From assembly GCA_012522335.1 (NCBI GenBank), contig JAAYKP010000155.1, positions 1 through 43,984 on the forward strand: a stretch of DNA of 43,984 nucleotides. Reading direction: 5' to 3'. Positions 25,394-33,555 of the stretch are shown here, piece after piece. A program made the translations under genes and the position numbers. The DNA is from Bacillota bacterium. GTDB taxonomy: Bacteria; Bacillota; Dethiobacteria; Dethiobacterales; Dethiobacteraceae. The notes beneath the pieces are model-generated. The model searched no databases, was not told the origin of the DNA, and was given only the letters and a program-made list of their open reading frames with translations. Position 1 is the stretch's first letter, and every line of letters starts with the position of its first letter.

Positions 25394-25987
25394 ATGCGTA
25401 TTCTGCTGGCCAGACACGGGGAGACAACTGCTAATGCCGAGGCGCGCTTTCAGGGTATACGGGACTATCCGTTAACTGCACGCGGCCGGCAGCAGGCAGA
25501 ACGTTTAGCAGCCATGTTGGCCTACCATCGGCCAGGCAGAATCTATACAAGTGATTTAACCCGCAGCAGAGAAACAGCGCAGCCGGCAGCCCGGCTGTTA
25601 GCTGTAGAACCTATTGCCCTCCCTGTTTTTCGCGAGTTTTCCTGGGGGGTGCTGGAGGGGCTCACACGGACAGAAATTAAGGAGCGGTACCCCGCTCTTT
25701 TTTCCCGTCTGCAGACAGATTGGCGCCGGGCAGTAATTCCCGGGCAGGAACCGCTGCCGGATTTTCGCCGGCGCCTGCAGGCCGGTCTAGCTGTGCTGCT
25801 GGCGCCCGACAATCCCTCCACCGTAGCCCTGATTGGGCATGGCCGCTACTTAAACGCGCTGCTGGTAGAGTTTTTAGGTTTGGACTTTGCCGGACCGTGG
25901 CCTTTTTCTTTTCTGTCCGGTGCCCTGACGATTCTGGAAGTGGAGGCGGGGCAGCGGCGTCTGCTGTGTTTCAACCAACAGAATTAG
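25394..25987 (+). CDS. Histidine phosphatase family protein (phosphoglycerate mutase-like)
   Basis: 197 residues from ATG 25394 (AAGGTG ahead; the frame also opens at TTG 25376, overlapping the murA stop). Seen: phosphohistidine motif LLARHGETTANAEARFQG (R7, H8), TSDLTRSRETAQPAARLL, the acidic EFSWGVLEGL and the second histidine in ALIGHGRYLNALL. These residues match the branch-1 histidine phosphatases. Substrate unknown; SixA-, CobC- or PhoE-type activity are all possible. It sits between murA and walJ, probably co-transcribed. Confidence 0.88.
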   Translation: MRILLARHGETTANAEARFQGIRDYPLTARGRQQAERLAAMLAYHRPGRIYTSDLTRSRETAQPAARLLAVEPIALPVFREFSWGVLEGLTRTEIKERYPALFSRLQTDWRRAVIPGQEPLPDFRRRLQAGLAVLLAPDNPSTVALIGHGRYLNALLVEFLGLDFAGPWPFSFLSGALTILEVEAGQRRLLCFNQQN

Positions 25988-26003
25988 CTGAGAGGAGACA
26001 ATA

Positions 26004-26792
26004 ATGCTGGAAATTTGTATGCTTGCCAGTGGCTCGTCCGGCAATGCTATCTATATAGCGGCAGGAGAGACAAAATTATTAATTGATGCCGGTTTAAGCG
26101 GCAGGAGAATTGCCAATGCTTTGACCGCCATCGGTGCCGACGCCGCATCCCTGTCGGCCTTGCTGCTTTCCCACGACCATGTTGACCATACCTGCGGCGC
26201 CGGTGTGATGGCCCGCCGCTATGGCCTGCCTGTTTATGCTACCGCTCCCACCTGGCAGGCGGCGGGTAAAGCGCTGGGGAATATTGCTCCGGAACAGTGC
26301 CGCCTGCTGCCCAACTGCGGGACCATTACCCTGGGCGCTTTAACGGTGGAAACGATGCCGGTGCCCCACGATGCAGCCGATCCCGTTGGCTTTATTGTGC
26401 GCAGTGCAAAGCGGGCTGCTGCCCTGGTGACAGATCTGGGCCATGTTACCCCGTATATACTGCAGCGGCTGCAGGCGGTAGACTGCCTGGTGCTGGAAGC
26501 CAACCATGATGAAGAAATGCTGCTGCAGGGCAGCTACCCCTGGCCGCTGAAAAAAAGAATTTTAGGCGCCAAGGGACATCTGTCCAATGAGCTGGCAGCA
26601 GAGAGTTTGACCAAAGTAATTAATGCACAGACTAAGCATGTCGTCCTGGCCCACCTAAGTGAAGAGAACAACTGCCCGCAGCTGGCTTATGATACAGTCT
26701 GCTGCCGCCTGGAAAGGACCGGACAATTAAACCAGGTCACGGTGCAGGTGGCCAAACGCCATCAGCCCAGCTGCCATTTGCGCTTGGCCTAG
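26004..26792 (+). CDS. walJ: WalJ (YycJ) metallo-beta-lactamase fold protein
   Basis: 262 residues. N-terminal LASGSSGNAIYIAAGETKLLIDAGLS, metal-binding HDHVDH (H57, H59, D61, H62), MPVPHDAADPVGFIV, LVTDLGHVTP, LEANHDEEML and GHLSNELAAE fit the WalJ/YycJ family, a putative metallo-hydrolase with exonuclease-like relatives. In Bacillus it is the sixth gene of the wal locus and affects cell division coordination with replication. Its position here supports the name. Ribosome site AGAGGAG precedes the ATG. Confidence 0.91.
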   Translation: MLEICMLASGSSGNAIYIAAGETKLLIDAGLSGRRIANALTAIGADAASLSALLLSHDHVDHTCGAGVMARRYGLPVYATAPTWQAAGKALGNIAPEQCRLLPNCGTITLGALTVETMPVPHDAADPVGFIVRSAKRAAALVTDLGHVTPYILQRLQAVDCLVLEANHDEEMLLQGSYPWPLKKRILGAKGHLSNELAAESLTKVINAQTKHVVLAHLSEENNCPQLAYDTVCCRLERTGQLNQVTVQVAKRHQPSCHLRLA

Positions 26793-26826
26793 TGGGTAGG
26801 TAAAAAAGTTTTTCTTCTTCATATTA

Positions 26827-26855
26827 TTGTCACAACTTACTGCTATATTTATAAT
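26827..26855 (+). promoter_or_regulatory. SigA-type promoter of htrA
   Basis: TTGTCA (26827-26832), exactly 17 bases, TATAAT (26850-26855), 27 bases before the htrA ATG. htrA can thus be transcribed apart from walJ. Confidence 0.8.
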
Positions 26856-26882
26856 AAAGTTAAGTGCAAGGGGGTTAGAGCA

Positions 26883-28049
26883 ATGGATTTCTTTAACGGA
26901 TTTTCTCATCAGCCCAGACGAACAGGGTTGGCGGGATTCCTGTTGACTGCTCTGGTTGGTGCCATTATCGGCGGCTTAGTGGTTGCAGTCATTGTCGTGC
27001 GGGTTGTTATTCCTGGTTTAGACCTAGCTCCTCATGACCCTGGTGTAGTGCCTGGCAGCAATGTACAGCAGCCAGAGATTCCGTTTAATGAAAATGATTT
27101 ACCTGAATATCAAAATACGGCCATTGTCCGTGCCGCCCAACGGGTGATGCCGGCGGTGGTTGGCATTACCAACAAAGCCATGGTGTACGATATGTGGCGC
27201 GGGCGTTCCCTGCTGCAGGACAAGGCTACCGGTTCCGGAGTCATCATTGACGCTGCCGGCTATATTGTGACTAACAACCACGTCATCGACGGCGCGGCAG
27301 AAATTTATGTTACCCTTGGTGATGGCACTGAACATCGGGCAGAATTAATTGGTGCTGACGCGGCTACCGATCTGGCCGTCATTAAAATTGACGAAACAAG
27401 TTTGCCTGTGGCTGCTTTAGGTGACTCTGACAAAATTGTTGTCGGCGAGCAGGCCTTGGCCATCGGTAATCCCTTAGGTCTGAATTTCTCACAAACTCTG
27501 ACCGTCGGCTATATCAGCGCCAAAAGCCGTACCATTACGATGAACGAATATACTTTTAACTTCATCCAAACAGATGCCGCCATTAATGACGGTAACAGCG
27601 GCGGCGCTTTAGTTAATTTGCAGGGTGAAGTGATCGGTATCAATACGGCTAAAATTAAAATTGCCGGTGTGGAAGGTATGGGCTTTGCGATCCCGTCTAA
27701 TACGGTCAAAACAATAACGCAGGAGCTCATTGAACACGGGAAAATTATCCGGCCCTGGTTAGGTATTTATGCCGGCGGCGATATTGATGATACACTGGCG
27801 CAGCAGCTGCAGCTGCCTGTCAATTATGGCGTGCTGGTACAGGATGTGGTGCCCGGCAGCCCGGCAGACCGGGCCGGCATCAGGCGCGGTGACGTTATCA
27901 TTGAGATGGCAGGGGAAAAGGTTACCAAATTTAGAGATCTGCGTGATCTCATTTATAAGCAAAAGGTAAACGCGCAGGTAGAAATTAAGCTGGTGCGCGA
28001 TGGCAAAGAGATAAAAACGACGGCCACACTGACGGAAATGGAGGCTTAG
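26883..28049 (+). CDS. htrA: HtrA/DegP-type membrane-anchored serine protease with PDZ domain
   Basis: 388 residues. Cytoplasmic stub, one transmembrane helix (about 17-42), extracellular trypsin-like domain with H133 in VTNNHVI, D163 in ATDLAVIK and S239 in NDGNSGGALVN, then one PDZ domain (about 290-385, with VVPGSPADRAGIRRGDVI). Cleaves misfolded or secreted proteins at the outer face of the membrane. Position after walJ matches YycK/HtrC in Bacillus. Own promoter and own terminator, so it is separately regulated. Confidence 0.95.
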   Translation: MDFFNGFSHQPRRTGLAGFLLTALVGAIIGGLVVAVIVVRVVIPGLDLAPHDPGVVPGSNVQQPEIPFNENDLPEYQNTAIVRAAQRVMPAVVGITNKAMVYDMWRGRSLLQDKATGSGVIIDAAGYIVTNNHVIDGAAEIYVTLGDGTEHRAELIGADAATDLAVIKIDETSLPVAALGDSDKIVVGEQALAIGNPLGLNFSQTLTVGYISAKSRTITMNEYTFNFIQTDAAINDGNSGGALVNLQGEVIGINTAKIKIAGVEGMGFAIPSNTVKTITQELIEHGKIIRPWLGIYAGGDIDDTLAQQLQLPVNYGVLVQDVVPGSPADRAGIRRGDVIIEMAGEKVTKFRDLRDLIYKQKVNAQVEIKLVRDGKEIKTTATLTEMEA

Positions 28050-28085
28050 TTAGTTTTAACTTGCTAAAACAACTTAACAGCCAGC

Positions 28086-28120
28086 AGCAATAACGGCCGG
28101 CAGGCCGTTATTGCTTTCTT
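28086..28120 (+). terminator. Terminator after htrA
   Basis: AGCAATAACGGCC / GGCCGTTATTGCT, a perfect 13-bp stem with GGCA loop, then TTCTT. Confidence 0.88.
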
Positions 28121-28178
28121 GCACAGCTTTCCCCTTGGTCTATATTATGATATGATGAGCGCAAAAGAGGTGCAGCAG

Positions 28179-29084
28179 ATGCGGATTATTCTTATCTTTA
28201 TTGACGGTTTAGGTCTTGCCCCTGCCGGAGACACCAATCCCCTGGCCACAACTGCCCTGCCCTGTTTGCAGCGGCTGCTGGCAGGCCAAAGCCTGACGGC
28301 GGAGGCCGTAGGGACAAATAATGATACAGCGACCCTGTTGGCCCTTGACGCAACTTTAGGCGTACCGGGTGAGCCCCAAAGTGCTACGGGACAGACTGCC
28401 CTTTTTACCGGCGTTAATGCCGCCCAGGCAGTCGGTTACCATGTCCGCGGCTTCCCCACCCCGCCGCTCAGGGCCATACTGCAGGCAGAAGGAATTTTAA
28501 AAAAAATCACTGCCCTGGGCAAAACGGCAACTTTTCTTAACACTTATACTCCGGCCTATTTTGCGCAGCCGCCGGAGGAGCGTACAGATGCGGCTACCAC
28601 TTTGTTAAGTTTGGCTGCCGGTTTGCCTCTGCACACCATTGATGATTTGCTGGCCGGTACTACCCTCAGTGCGGATATTACAAGTACCCTCTGGCGTGAA
28701 CAGGGTCTGCCCGTGCCTTATGTGCCGCCGCTGGAAGCCGGCCGGAGAGCGGCTGCCAATACCCGGCATTATGATTTTGTCTTTTTTGAATATTTTCTGA
28801 CTGACCATTATGCCCATAAAAGAGACCAGGAAAAACTGCGGCAGAGTTTAATGGAGATTGACACCTTTTTAGCGGGCATCATCGCCAACATCGATCTGCA
28901 GCATACACTGCTGATTGTGACCAGTGATCATGGCAATTTGGAGGATAACAGCAGCTCCCTGCATACCTACAACCCGGTGCCCCTGTTATTAGTCGGTGCC
29001 GGCCGGGAACAGCTGCCGCCCTTAACAGATTTGACCGCTTTGACTCCCTTTATTCTGCGGCAATTACAAAGCAAACCCAAATAA
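28179..29084 (+). CDS. Alkaline-phosphatase-superfamily metalloenzyme, unknown substrate
   Basis: 301 residues from ATG 28179 (GAGGTG at 28167-28172). Seen: FIDGLGLAPAGDTNPL with metal-binding D9, SATGQTALFTG with presumed nucleophile T70, FFEYFLTDHYAHKRDQEKLRQSL and LIVTSDHGNLEDNSSSLHT. The order matches the phosphoglycerate mutase/phosphopentomutase metalloenzyme domain with a reduced cap. The usual D-x-x-GH metal motif appears as TDHYAH, so metal ligands are partly altered. Its substrate is unknown. It shares a unit with rlmH, 16 bases apart. Confidence 0.75.
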   Translation: MRIILIFIDGLGLAPAGDTNPLATTALPCLQRLLAGQSLTAEAVGTNNDTATLLALDATLGVPGEPQSATGQTALFTGVNAAQAVGYHVRGFPTPPLRAILQAEGILKKITALGKTATFLNTYTPAYFAQPPEERTDAATTLLSLAAGLPLHTIDDLLAGTTLSADITSTLWREQGLPVPYVPPLEAGRRAAANTRHYDFVFFEYFLTDHYAHKRDQEKLRQSLMEIDTFLAGIIANIDLQHTLLIVTSDHGNLEDNSSSLHTYNPVPLLLVGAGREQLPPLTDLTALTPFILRQLQSKPK

Positions 29085-29100
29085 TCATCCGGAGGCGGCA

Positions 29101-29580
29101 ATGCAGATCCAAATTTTAACTGTCGGCAGAATCAAAGAAAAATATCTCACGGCAGGTATTAAAGAATACCTGAAAAGGCTTTCTGCCTATGCCAAAGTAG
29201 AAATTAAGGAAGTAAAAGATGAAAAAACGGCGGAAAATGCTTCTCCCCGTGAAATTGCCCTGCTGCTGGAAAAGGAGGCAGCCCGTCTCGAACAGCTGCT
29301 GCGGCCCCAGACCTATCTCATCGCGCTGGCTATTGAGGGCCGGCAGTTTACTTCCCCTGATTTTGCAGCCCATCTGCAGCAGCAGACTGTCTATGGCCAC
29401 AGTCATTTTACTTTCCTCATCGGCGGCAGTTTAGGTTTAGCGCCGCGCCTATTAGCGCAGGCAGATCTTCAACTCTCCTTTTCGCCCCTCACCTTTCCAC
29501 ACCAGCTATTTCGTTTAATGCTGCTGGAACAGCTCTACCGCGCCTTTAAAATAATGCGCGGTGAGCCTTATCATAAATAG
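29101..29580 (+). CDS. rlmH: RlmH 23S rRNA (pseudouridine1915-N3)-methyltransferase
   Basis: 159 residues, the usual family length. SPOUT-class knot: MQIQILTVGRIKEKYLTAGIKEYLKRLSAYAKVEIKEVKDEK, LIALAIEGRQFTSPDFA, FLIGGSLGLAP and SFSPLTFPHQLFRLMLLEQLYRAFKIMRGEPYHK, the last being the conserved C-terminal signature. Methylates the helix 69 pseudouridine of 70S ribosomes. In Bacillus and relatives rlmH lies directly downstream of the wal locus, as here. Ribosome site CCGGAGG. Confidence 0.96.
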   Translation: MQIQILTVGRIKEKYLTAGIKEYLKRLSAYAKVEIKEVKDEKTAENASPREIALLLEKEAARLEQLLRPQTYLIALAIEGRQFTSPDFAAHLQQQTVYGHSHFTFLIGGSLGLAPRLLAQADLQLSFSPLTFPHQLFRLMLLEQLYRAFKIMRGEPYHK

Positions 29581-29642
29581 CCGCAGCCCACTGTCCCGGT
29601 GATAACAACGATTTTGCTTCAGCAACGATAGGAGATCAAGCA

Positions 29643-31010
29643 ATGCATAAAGTTAACAAACTTACAGAAGGAAATATTTATCAAGCTTTATTTAAACTTG
29701 CCCTGCCCATCATGGGCACTTCATTTGTCCAGCTGGCCTACAGCACCACCGACATGATGTGGGTCGGCAGAATCGGCACCAAAGCTGTGGCAGCCGTCGG
29801 CACAGCCGGCTTTTATACCTGGCTGGCGGTCGCCTTTATTTTGATCCCGCAAATCGGGGCCGAGGTGGGGGTAGCACAGGCCGTGGGCAGAAAGGATCCG
29901 GTCGCAGCCAAATCTTATATTCAGCATAGCCTGCAGCTGATTATCTGTCTGGCAGTAGTTTATGGTGCCGTCATGTTCACCTTTAGAGATGCTTTAATCG
30001 GCTTTTTTCGGCTGGGAGATGCAGAAATCATCAGCCAGGCCATTACCTATTTAGCAATTGCTGCCTGTGGCCTGCTTTTTTATTTTCTTAATCCTGTCTT
30101 GACCGCCATTTTTAACGGTTATGGCGACAGCAGAACACCTTTTTGGATTAATTCCCTTGGACTTGTTGTTAATATGCTCTTAGATCCGCTGCTGGTTTTA
30201 GGCTGGGGGCCTTTTCCCCGCTTAGAAGTTGCCGGCGCCGCCATCGCCACCGTTATCGCCCAGGCTGTCGTCACCCTTGTTTTTCTCCGGCACCTGCGCA
30301 GGCAGCCGGAGCTGTTTGCAGGCGTAAAACTTTTGCAAGCACCGGACCGGGCCTATATCAGGCAGATTGTGACATTAGGGCTGCCTGTAGCCCTGAAGAA
30401 CGGCTTATTTGCCGCCATCGCCATGGTCATCGCCAGAATTATTGCCCAATGGGGTCCCATCCCCATTGCCGTGCAGCAGGTAGGTTCACAGATTGAAGCC
30501 ATCTCCTGGATGACGGCGGGGGGGTTTCAAACAGCCATGAGTACCTTTGTCGGCCAGAATTACGGCGCCAAAAAATGGCAGAGAGTGCAGAAAGGTTACG
30601 CTGTAGGCATGACAATTATGTTCGTCTTTGGCCTGGCGGCTTCACTGCTCTTGATTTTTGCCGCCCGCCCACTGTTTGCCATCTTTATTACGGAAGCTGA
30701 AACTCTGCGTGCCGGTATAATTTATTTAAGGATTTTGGGCCTCTCACAGCTTTTTATGTGTCTGGAAGCTACAACGGCCGGGGCTTTTAATGGTTTAGGC
30801 AATACCGTTCCGCCTTCAGTCGTCAGCATCCTCTTTAACGGGCTCAGGATTCCGGCAGCGCTGCTTCTGTCAGCAACCGCTCTTGGTCTCAATGGCGTCT
30901 GGTGGACCATCAGTATCTCCAGCGTCTTCAAAGGTACGGTGCTGCCCCTGTGGTATCTGTGGCACAGCAAACAGCTGGCAGCAAAGGAGCTGCAGACAAG
31001 CTGCGCTTAA
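29643..31010 (+). CDS. MATE family multidrug/drug-sodium antiporter
   Basis: 455 residues with about 12 hydrophobic helices. Seen: LTEGNIYQALFKLALPIMGTSFVQLAYSTTDMMWVGRIGTKAVAAVGTAGF (MATE N-lobe), DSRTPFWINSLGLVVNMLLDPLLVLGWGPFPRLEVAGAAIATVIAQ, and PIAVQQVGSQIEAISWMTAGGFQTAMSTFVGQNYGAKKW in the C-lobe. Exports cationic compounds or metabolites against a sodium or proton gradient. The substrate cannot be read from sequence. The ribosome site AGGAGA precedes ATG 29643. Confidence 0.93.
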   Translation: MHKVNKLTEGNIYQALFKLALPIMGTSFVQLAYSTTDMMWVGRIGTKAVAAVGTAGFYTWLAVAFILIPQIGAEVGVAQAVGRKDPVAAKSYIQHSLQLIICLAVVYGAVMFTFRDALIGFFRLGDAEIISQAITYLAIAACGLLFYFLNPVLTAIFNGYGDSRTPFWINSLGLVVNMLLDPLLVLGWGPFPRLEVAGAAIATVIAQAVVTLVFLRHLRRQPELFAGVKLLQAPDRAYIRQIVTLGLPVALKNGLFAAIAMVIARIIAQWGPIPIAVQQVGSQIEAISWMTAGGFQTAMSTFVGQNYGAKKWQRVQKGYAVGMTIMFVFGLAASLLLIFAARPLFAIFITEAETLRAGIIYLRILGLSQLFMCLEATTAGAFNGLGNTVPPSVVSILFNGLRIPAALLLSATALGLNGVWWTISISSVFKGTVLPLWYLWHSKQLAAKELQTSCA

Positions 31011-31050
31011 AGACTTGGCCTGAAGGAGTTCGTGCCTCCCAGCCTGCCCG

Positions 31051-31080
31051 GTGGGCAGTACAGCCCACTTTATCTTTTTT
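31051..31080 (+). terminator. Terminator after the MATE gene
   Basis: GTGGGC / GCCCAC (6 bp, 6-base loop) then TTTATCTTTTTT. Confidence 0.75.
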
Positions 31081-31178
31081 CTGGTCATTTCTTTTGCGTA
31101 TTAGTGGTAATCTATAGAGGAAAAACGCTTGTGATGCAGAATTACAAAAGTATGAATCTGTAAAGGGAGGGTTTAAAG

Positions 31179-31811
31179 ATGGCAATGTCCGCAAAAAGTA
31201 GTGATTACTTTATAGCTGAACTAGCTTCCAAGGCACCGACGCCAGGTGGTGGTGGTGCCGCTGCCATGGGTGGCGCTATTGGTATGGCTCTGTCTAATAT
31301 GGTAGGAAACCTGACTCTTGGTAAAAAGAAATATGCCGATGTTGAGGATGAAGTGCAAGCACTGGTAGATCAAGGCTATAAAATTATCGATGAATTAAAA
31401 ACTTTAGTTGATAAAGATGCTGAAGTATTTGCCCCCTTGTCTAAAGCTTACGGTCTGCCCAAAGACACCCCGGAACAAGCTGCCCATAAGGAAAAAGTGT
31501 TAGAAGAATGCTCAAAAGTGGCCTGCTCCGTACCGCTGGAAATTATGCGTAAATCATATGAGGGGATTAAAATCCATCAGCGGATGGGCGAAATCGGCAA
31601 TAAACTTGCCATTTCCGATGTGGGCTGCGGCGTGCAGTTCCTGAAAGCCGCTTTAATTAGCGGGTACTTAAATGTTTTGATTAATCTTACCGGGATTAAA
31701 GATGAAAAGTTTGTCAGTGAAACTTCCGCGGAAGTAGAGCGCTTATTAGAAGATGGCAGCAGGATTGCTGACGAAGCTTTACAAAACGTAATCGCTAAGA
31801 TTAAAAAATAA
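31179..31811 (+). CDS. fchA: Methenyltetrahydrofolate cyclohydrolase (FchA/FTCD family)
   Basis: 210 residues, all-helical. N-terminus SSDYFIAELASKAPTPGGGGAAAMGGAIGMALSNMVGNLTLGKKKY carries the glycine-rich loop of the formiminotransferase-cyclodeaminase C-terminal family, followed by VEDEVQALVDQGYKIIDEL and ISDVGCGVQFLKAALISGYLNVLINL. In clostridia stand-alone members are methenyl-THF cyclohydrolases (FchA) acting in purine fermentation or the Wood-Ljungdahl methyl branch. Cyclodeaminase in histidine degradation is the alternative, but the neighbour folD (35 bases downstream) favours cyclohydrolase. The strong ribosome site AAGGGAGG and relatively AT-rich codons suggest good expression. Confidence 0.87.
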   Translation: MAMSAKSSDYFIAELASKAPTPGGGGAAAMGGAIGMALSNMVGNLTLGKKKYADVEDEVQALVDQGYKIIDELKTLVDKDAEVFAPLSKAYGLPKDTPEQAAHKEKVLEECSKVACSVPLEIMRKSYEGIKIHQRMGEIGNKLAISDVGCGVQFLKAALISGYLNVLINLTGIKDEKFVSETSAEVERLLEDGSRIADEALQNVIAKIKK

Positions 31812-31845
31812 ATAGCAGCAAAAAGACAAGTTAGGAGGATTTTGG

Positions 31846-32703
31846 ATGGCTGAACAATTAAAAGGTAAAGCAGTTGCCAATGCCATGAAAGAAGATTTAA
31901 GCAAACGGGTAGAAGCTCTAAAAGCGAAAGGTGTAACGCCTAAGCTTGGTTTTATTCGGGTCGGTGCCCGTCCTGATGATCTCTTTTATGAAGGCGGTGC
32001 CAAAAAGACTGCCGACGGCATCGGTTTAGCTTATGAAGTATTTGAATATCCGGAAGATATAGCGCAGGCTGACTTTGAAAAAGCTGTTATCGAGGTAGGG
32101 GCGAGAAAGGATATTCACGGTATCTTAATGTTCTCACCGCTGCCCAAACATTTAGATGAGAAAAAGATTCGCGCTCTCATCCCTGTAGAAAAAGATGTTG
32201 ACTGCCTGACAGTACATGGTGCAGGTAAAGTTTTTGCTGATGACTTAACAGGCTTCCCTCCCTGCACACCGACTGCCTGCATGGATATCCTGAAATTCTA
32301 TAATATACCGCTGGAAGGCAAAAAAGTTGTTGTTCTGGGCCGCTCCATGGTTGTAGGTAAGCCGGTGGCAATGCTGCTGCTGCGGGAAAATGCCACGGTA
32401 ACCATCTGCCATTCCCGCACCAAAGATCTGCCTGCCGTTTGTCGGGAAGCAGATGTGCTGGTAGCAGCCGTCGGACGGGCTAAAATGGTCAATGCCGATT
32501 ATGTCAGCCCCGGCCAGACCGTAATTGACGTCGGCATCAACCCTGATCCCGACAGACCCGGTAAATTCTGTGGTGATGTTGACTTTGCCGCCGTTGAACC
32601 CATCGTGGACAAAATTACTCCTTCCCCCGGTGGCGTAGGCTCCGTTACCACCATGGTCCTCTGCAAACATACCGTCATGGCCTGTGAACTGCTGAACGCC
32701 TAA
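31846..32703 (+). CDS. folD: FolD-family methylenetetrahydrofolate dehydrogenase, altered cyclohydrolase site
   Basis: 285 residues. FolD fold with [17 protein letters not shown]-binding [37 protein letters not shown] and [14 protein letters not shown]. Canonical bifunctional FolD has YVxxK with the catalytic Lys and LVQLPLP with a Gln; here these are YEGGAK (Y48, with Ala52 at the Lys position) and LMFSPLP (Phe96 at the Gln position). The Asp in KDVD (D119) is kept. Those Lys and Gln are needed for cyclohydrolase activity in characterised enzymes, so I infer dehydrogenase only, with FchA next door supplying the second step. Co-transcribed with fchA. Confidence 0.92.
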   Translation: MAEQLKGKAVANAMKEDLSKRVEALKAKGVTPKLGFIRVGARPDDLFYEGGAKKTADGIGLAYEVFEYPEDIAQADFEKAVIEVGARKDIHGILMFSPLPKHLDEKKIRALIPVEKDVDCLTVHGAGKVFADDLTGFPPCTPTACMDILKFYNIPLEGKKVVVLGRSMVVGKPVAMLLLRENATVTICHSRTKDLPAVCREADVLVAAVGRAKMVNADYVSPGQTVIDVGINPDPDRPGKFCGDVDFAAVEPIVDKITPSPGGVGSVTTMVLCKHTVMACELLNA

Positions 32704-32729
32704 AACAGCATCTATTTTCTAAGTTAAGA

Positions 32730-32767
32730 AATCGCTCCGGCAGCCGCCGGAGCGATTGTGCTTTTTT
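32730..32767 (+). terminator. Terminator of fchA-folD
   Basis: AATCGCTCCGGC / GCCGGAGCGATT, a 12-bp perfect stem with AGCC loop, then GTGCTTTTTT. It lies between convergent folD and the ABC permease gene. Confidence 0.88.
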
Positions 32768-32818
32768 CCCCGACGGCTGTGCCGCCAGTCTGCCCTGCAG
32801 TGGTGCTGCAGCACCAGT

Positions 32819-33544
32819 TTACATTTCAGTTTTCAGACGCAGGAGACCGGCAGTTAACAGCAGCAGACCTAAACCGCCCATCCATAAAAGCGGCTTTACT
32901 AATGATGCCAGTGCCGCACCCTGCAGGAGAATATCTTTTAAGGCATGGGCCGCCCAACTTTGCGGCGAAATTGCCGTAATGAATTTAATGGCAGTAGAAG
33001 GGTTTTCCATGGGGAAGAAGATATCGCCTAACATTGAACCCACCAGTACAATACCCGTTGCTGCAGCCTGTACCTGCCCCTGAGTTTTAAACAGGCCGGC
33101 TAAAAACAGACCTAAACCCGTCATGGCGAAAATATATACTGCGAGGACCACGGCCAGCTCTCCATAGCCTTGGTTCCAAGGGGCGCCGAAGAGAAGTTTC
33201 CCAGAGAGAAGTAAAAGCAAAGCCTGTACAGCAGCAACTAAACTAAAACGGAGTAAGTAGCCTGCCATGATAGCACGGTAGGGGGTGGCACTGCTGCGTA
33301 AGCGCTGCCAGGTGCCCTGCTGTTTTTCTTCTAAAATGGAGCCGGCTGAGGTGAGCAAATTTAAAGCGACAAACATTACTAAAACGCCCAATAAGGCCAT
33401 TTCATAAACACCTGCTTCTCTGGGCAAAAAACTCATCGCCCAGGTCAGCAGCAGCGGCAGCGCCAGGGTAAAGATAAGATACATGGGGTCAGCAAACATC
33501 TGCTGAAAGCCTACCGCGGTAATGGCTAAACATTTTTTCATCAT
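32819..33544 (-). CDS. ABC-2 type transporter permease
   Basis: About 241 residues with six hydrophobic helices; three ATG codons in a row (33547, 33544, 33541) follow GGAGG, and I chose the middle one. Seen: ADPMYLIFTLALPLLLTWAMSFL at the N-terminus, the family stretch LTSAGSILEEKQQGTWQRLRSSATPYRAIMAGYLL and GIVLVGSMLGDIFFPMENP near the end. This is the ABC-2 permease pattern of drug/lipid/antibiotic exporters. Partner of the ATPase gene 11 bases upstream on the same strand. Substrate unknown. Confidence 0.88.
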   Translation of the reverse strand: MMKKCLAITAVGFQQMFADPMYLIFTLALPLLLTWAMSFLPREAGVYEMALLGVLVMFVALNLLTSAGSILEEKQQGTWQRLRSSATPYRAIMAGYLLRFSLVAAVQALLLLLSGKLLFGAPWNQGYGELAVVLAVYIFAMTGLGLFLAGLFKTQGQVQAAATGIVLVGSMLGDIFFPMENPSTAIKFITAISPQSWAAHALKDILLQGAALASLVKPLLWMGGLGLLLLTAGLLRLKTEM

Positions 33545-33555
33545 CATACCCTCCT

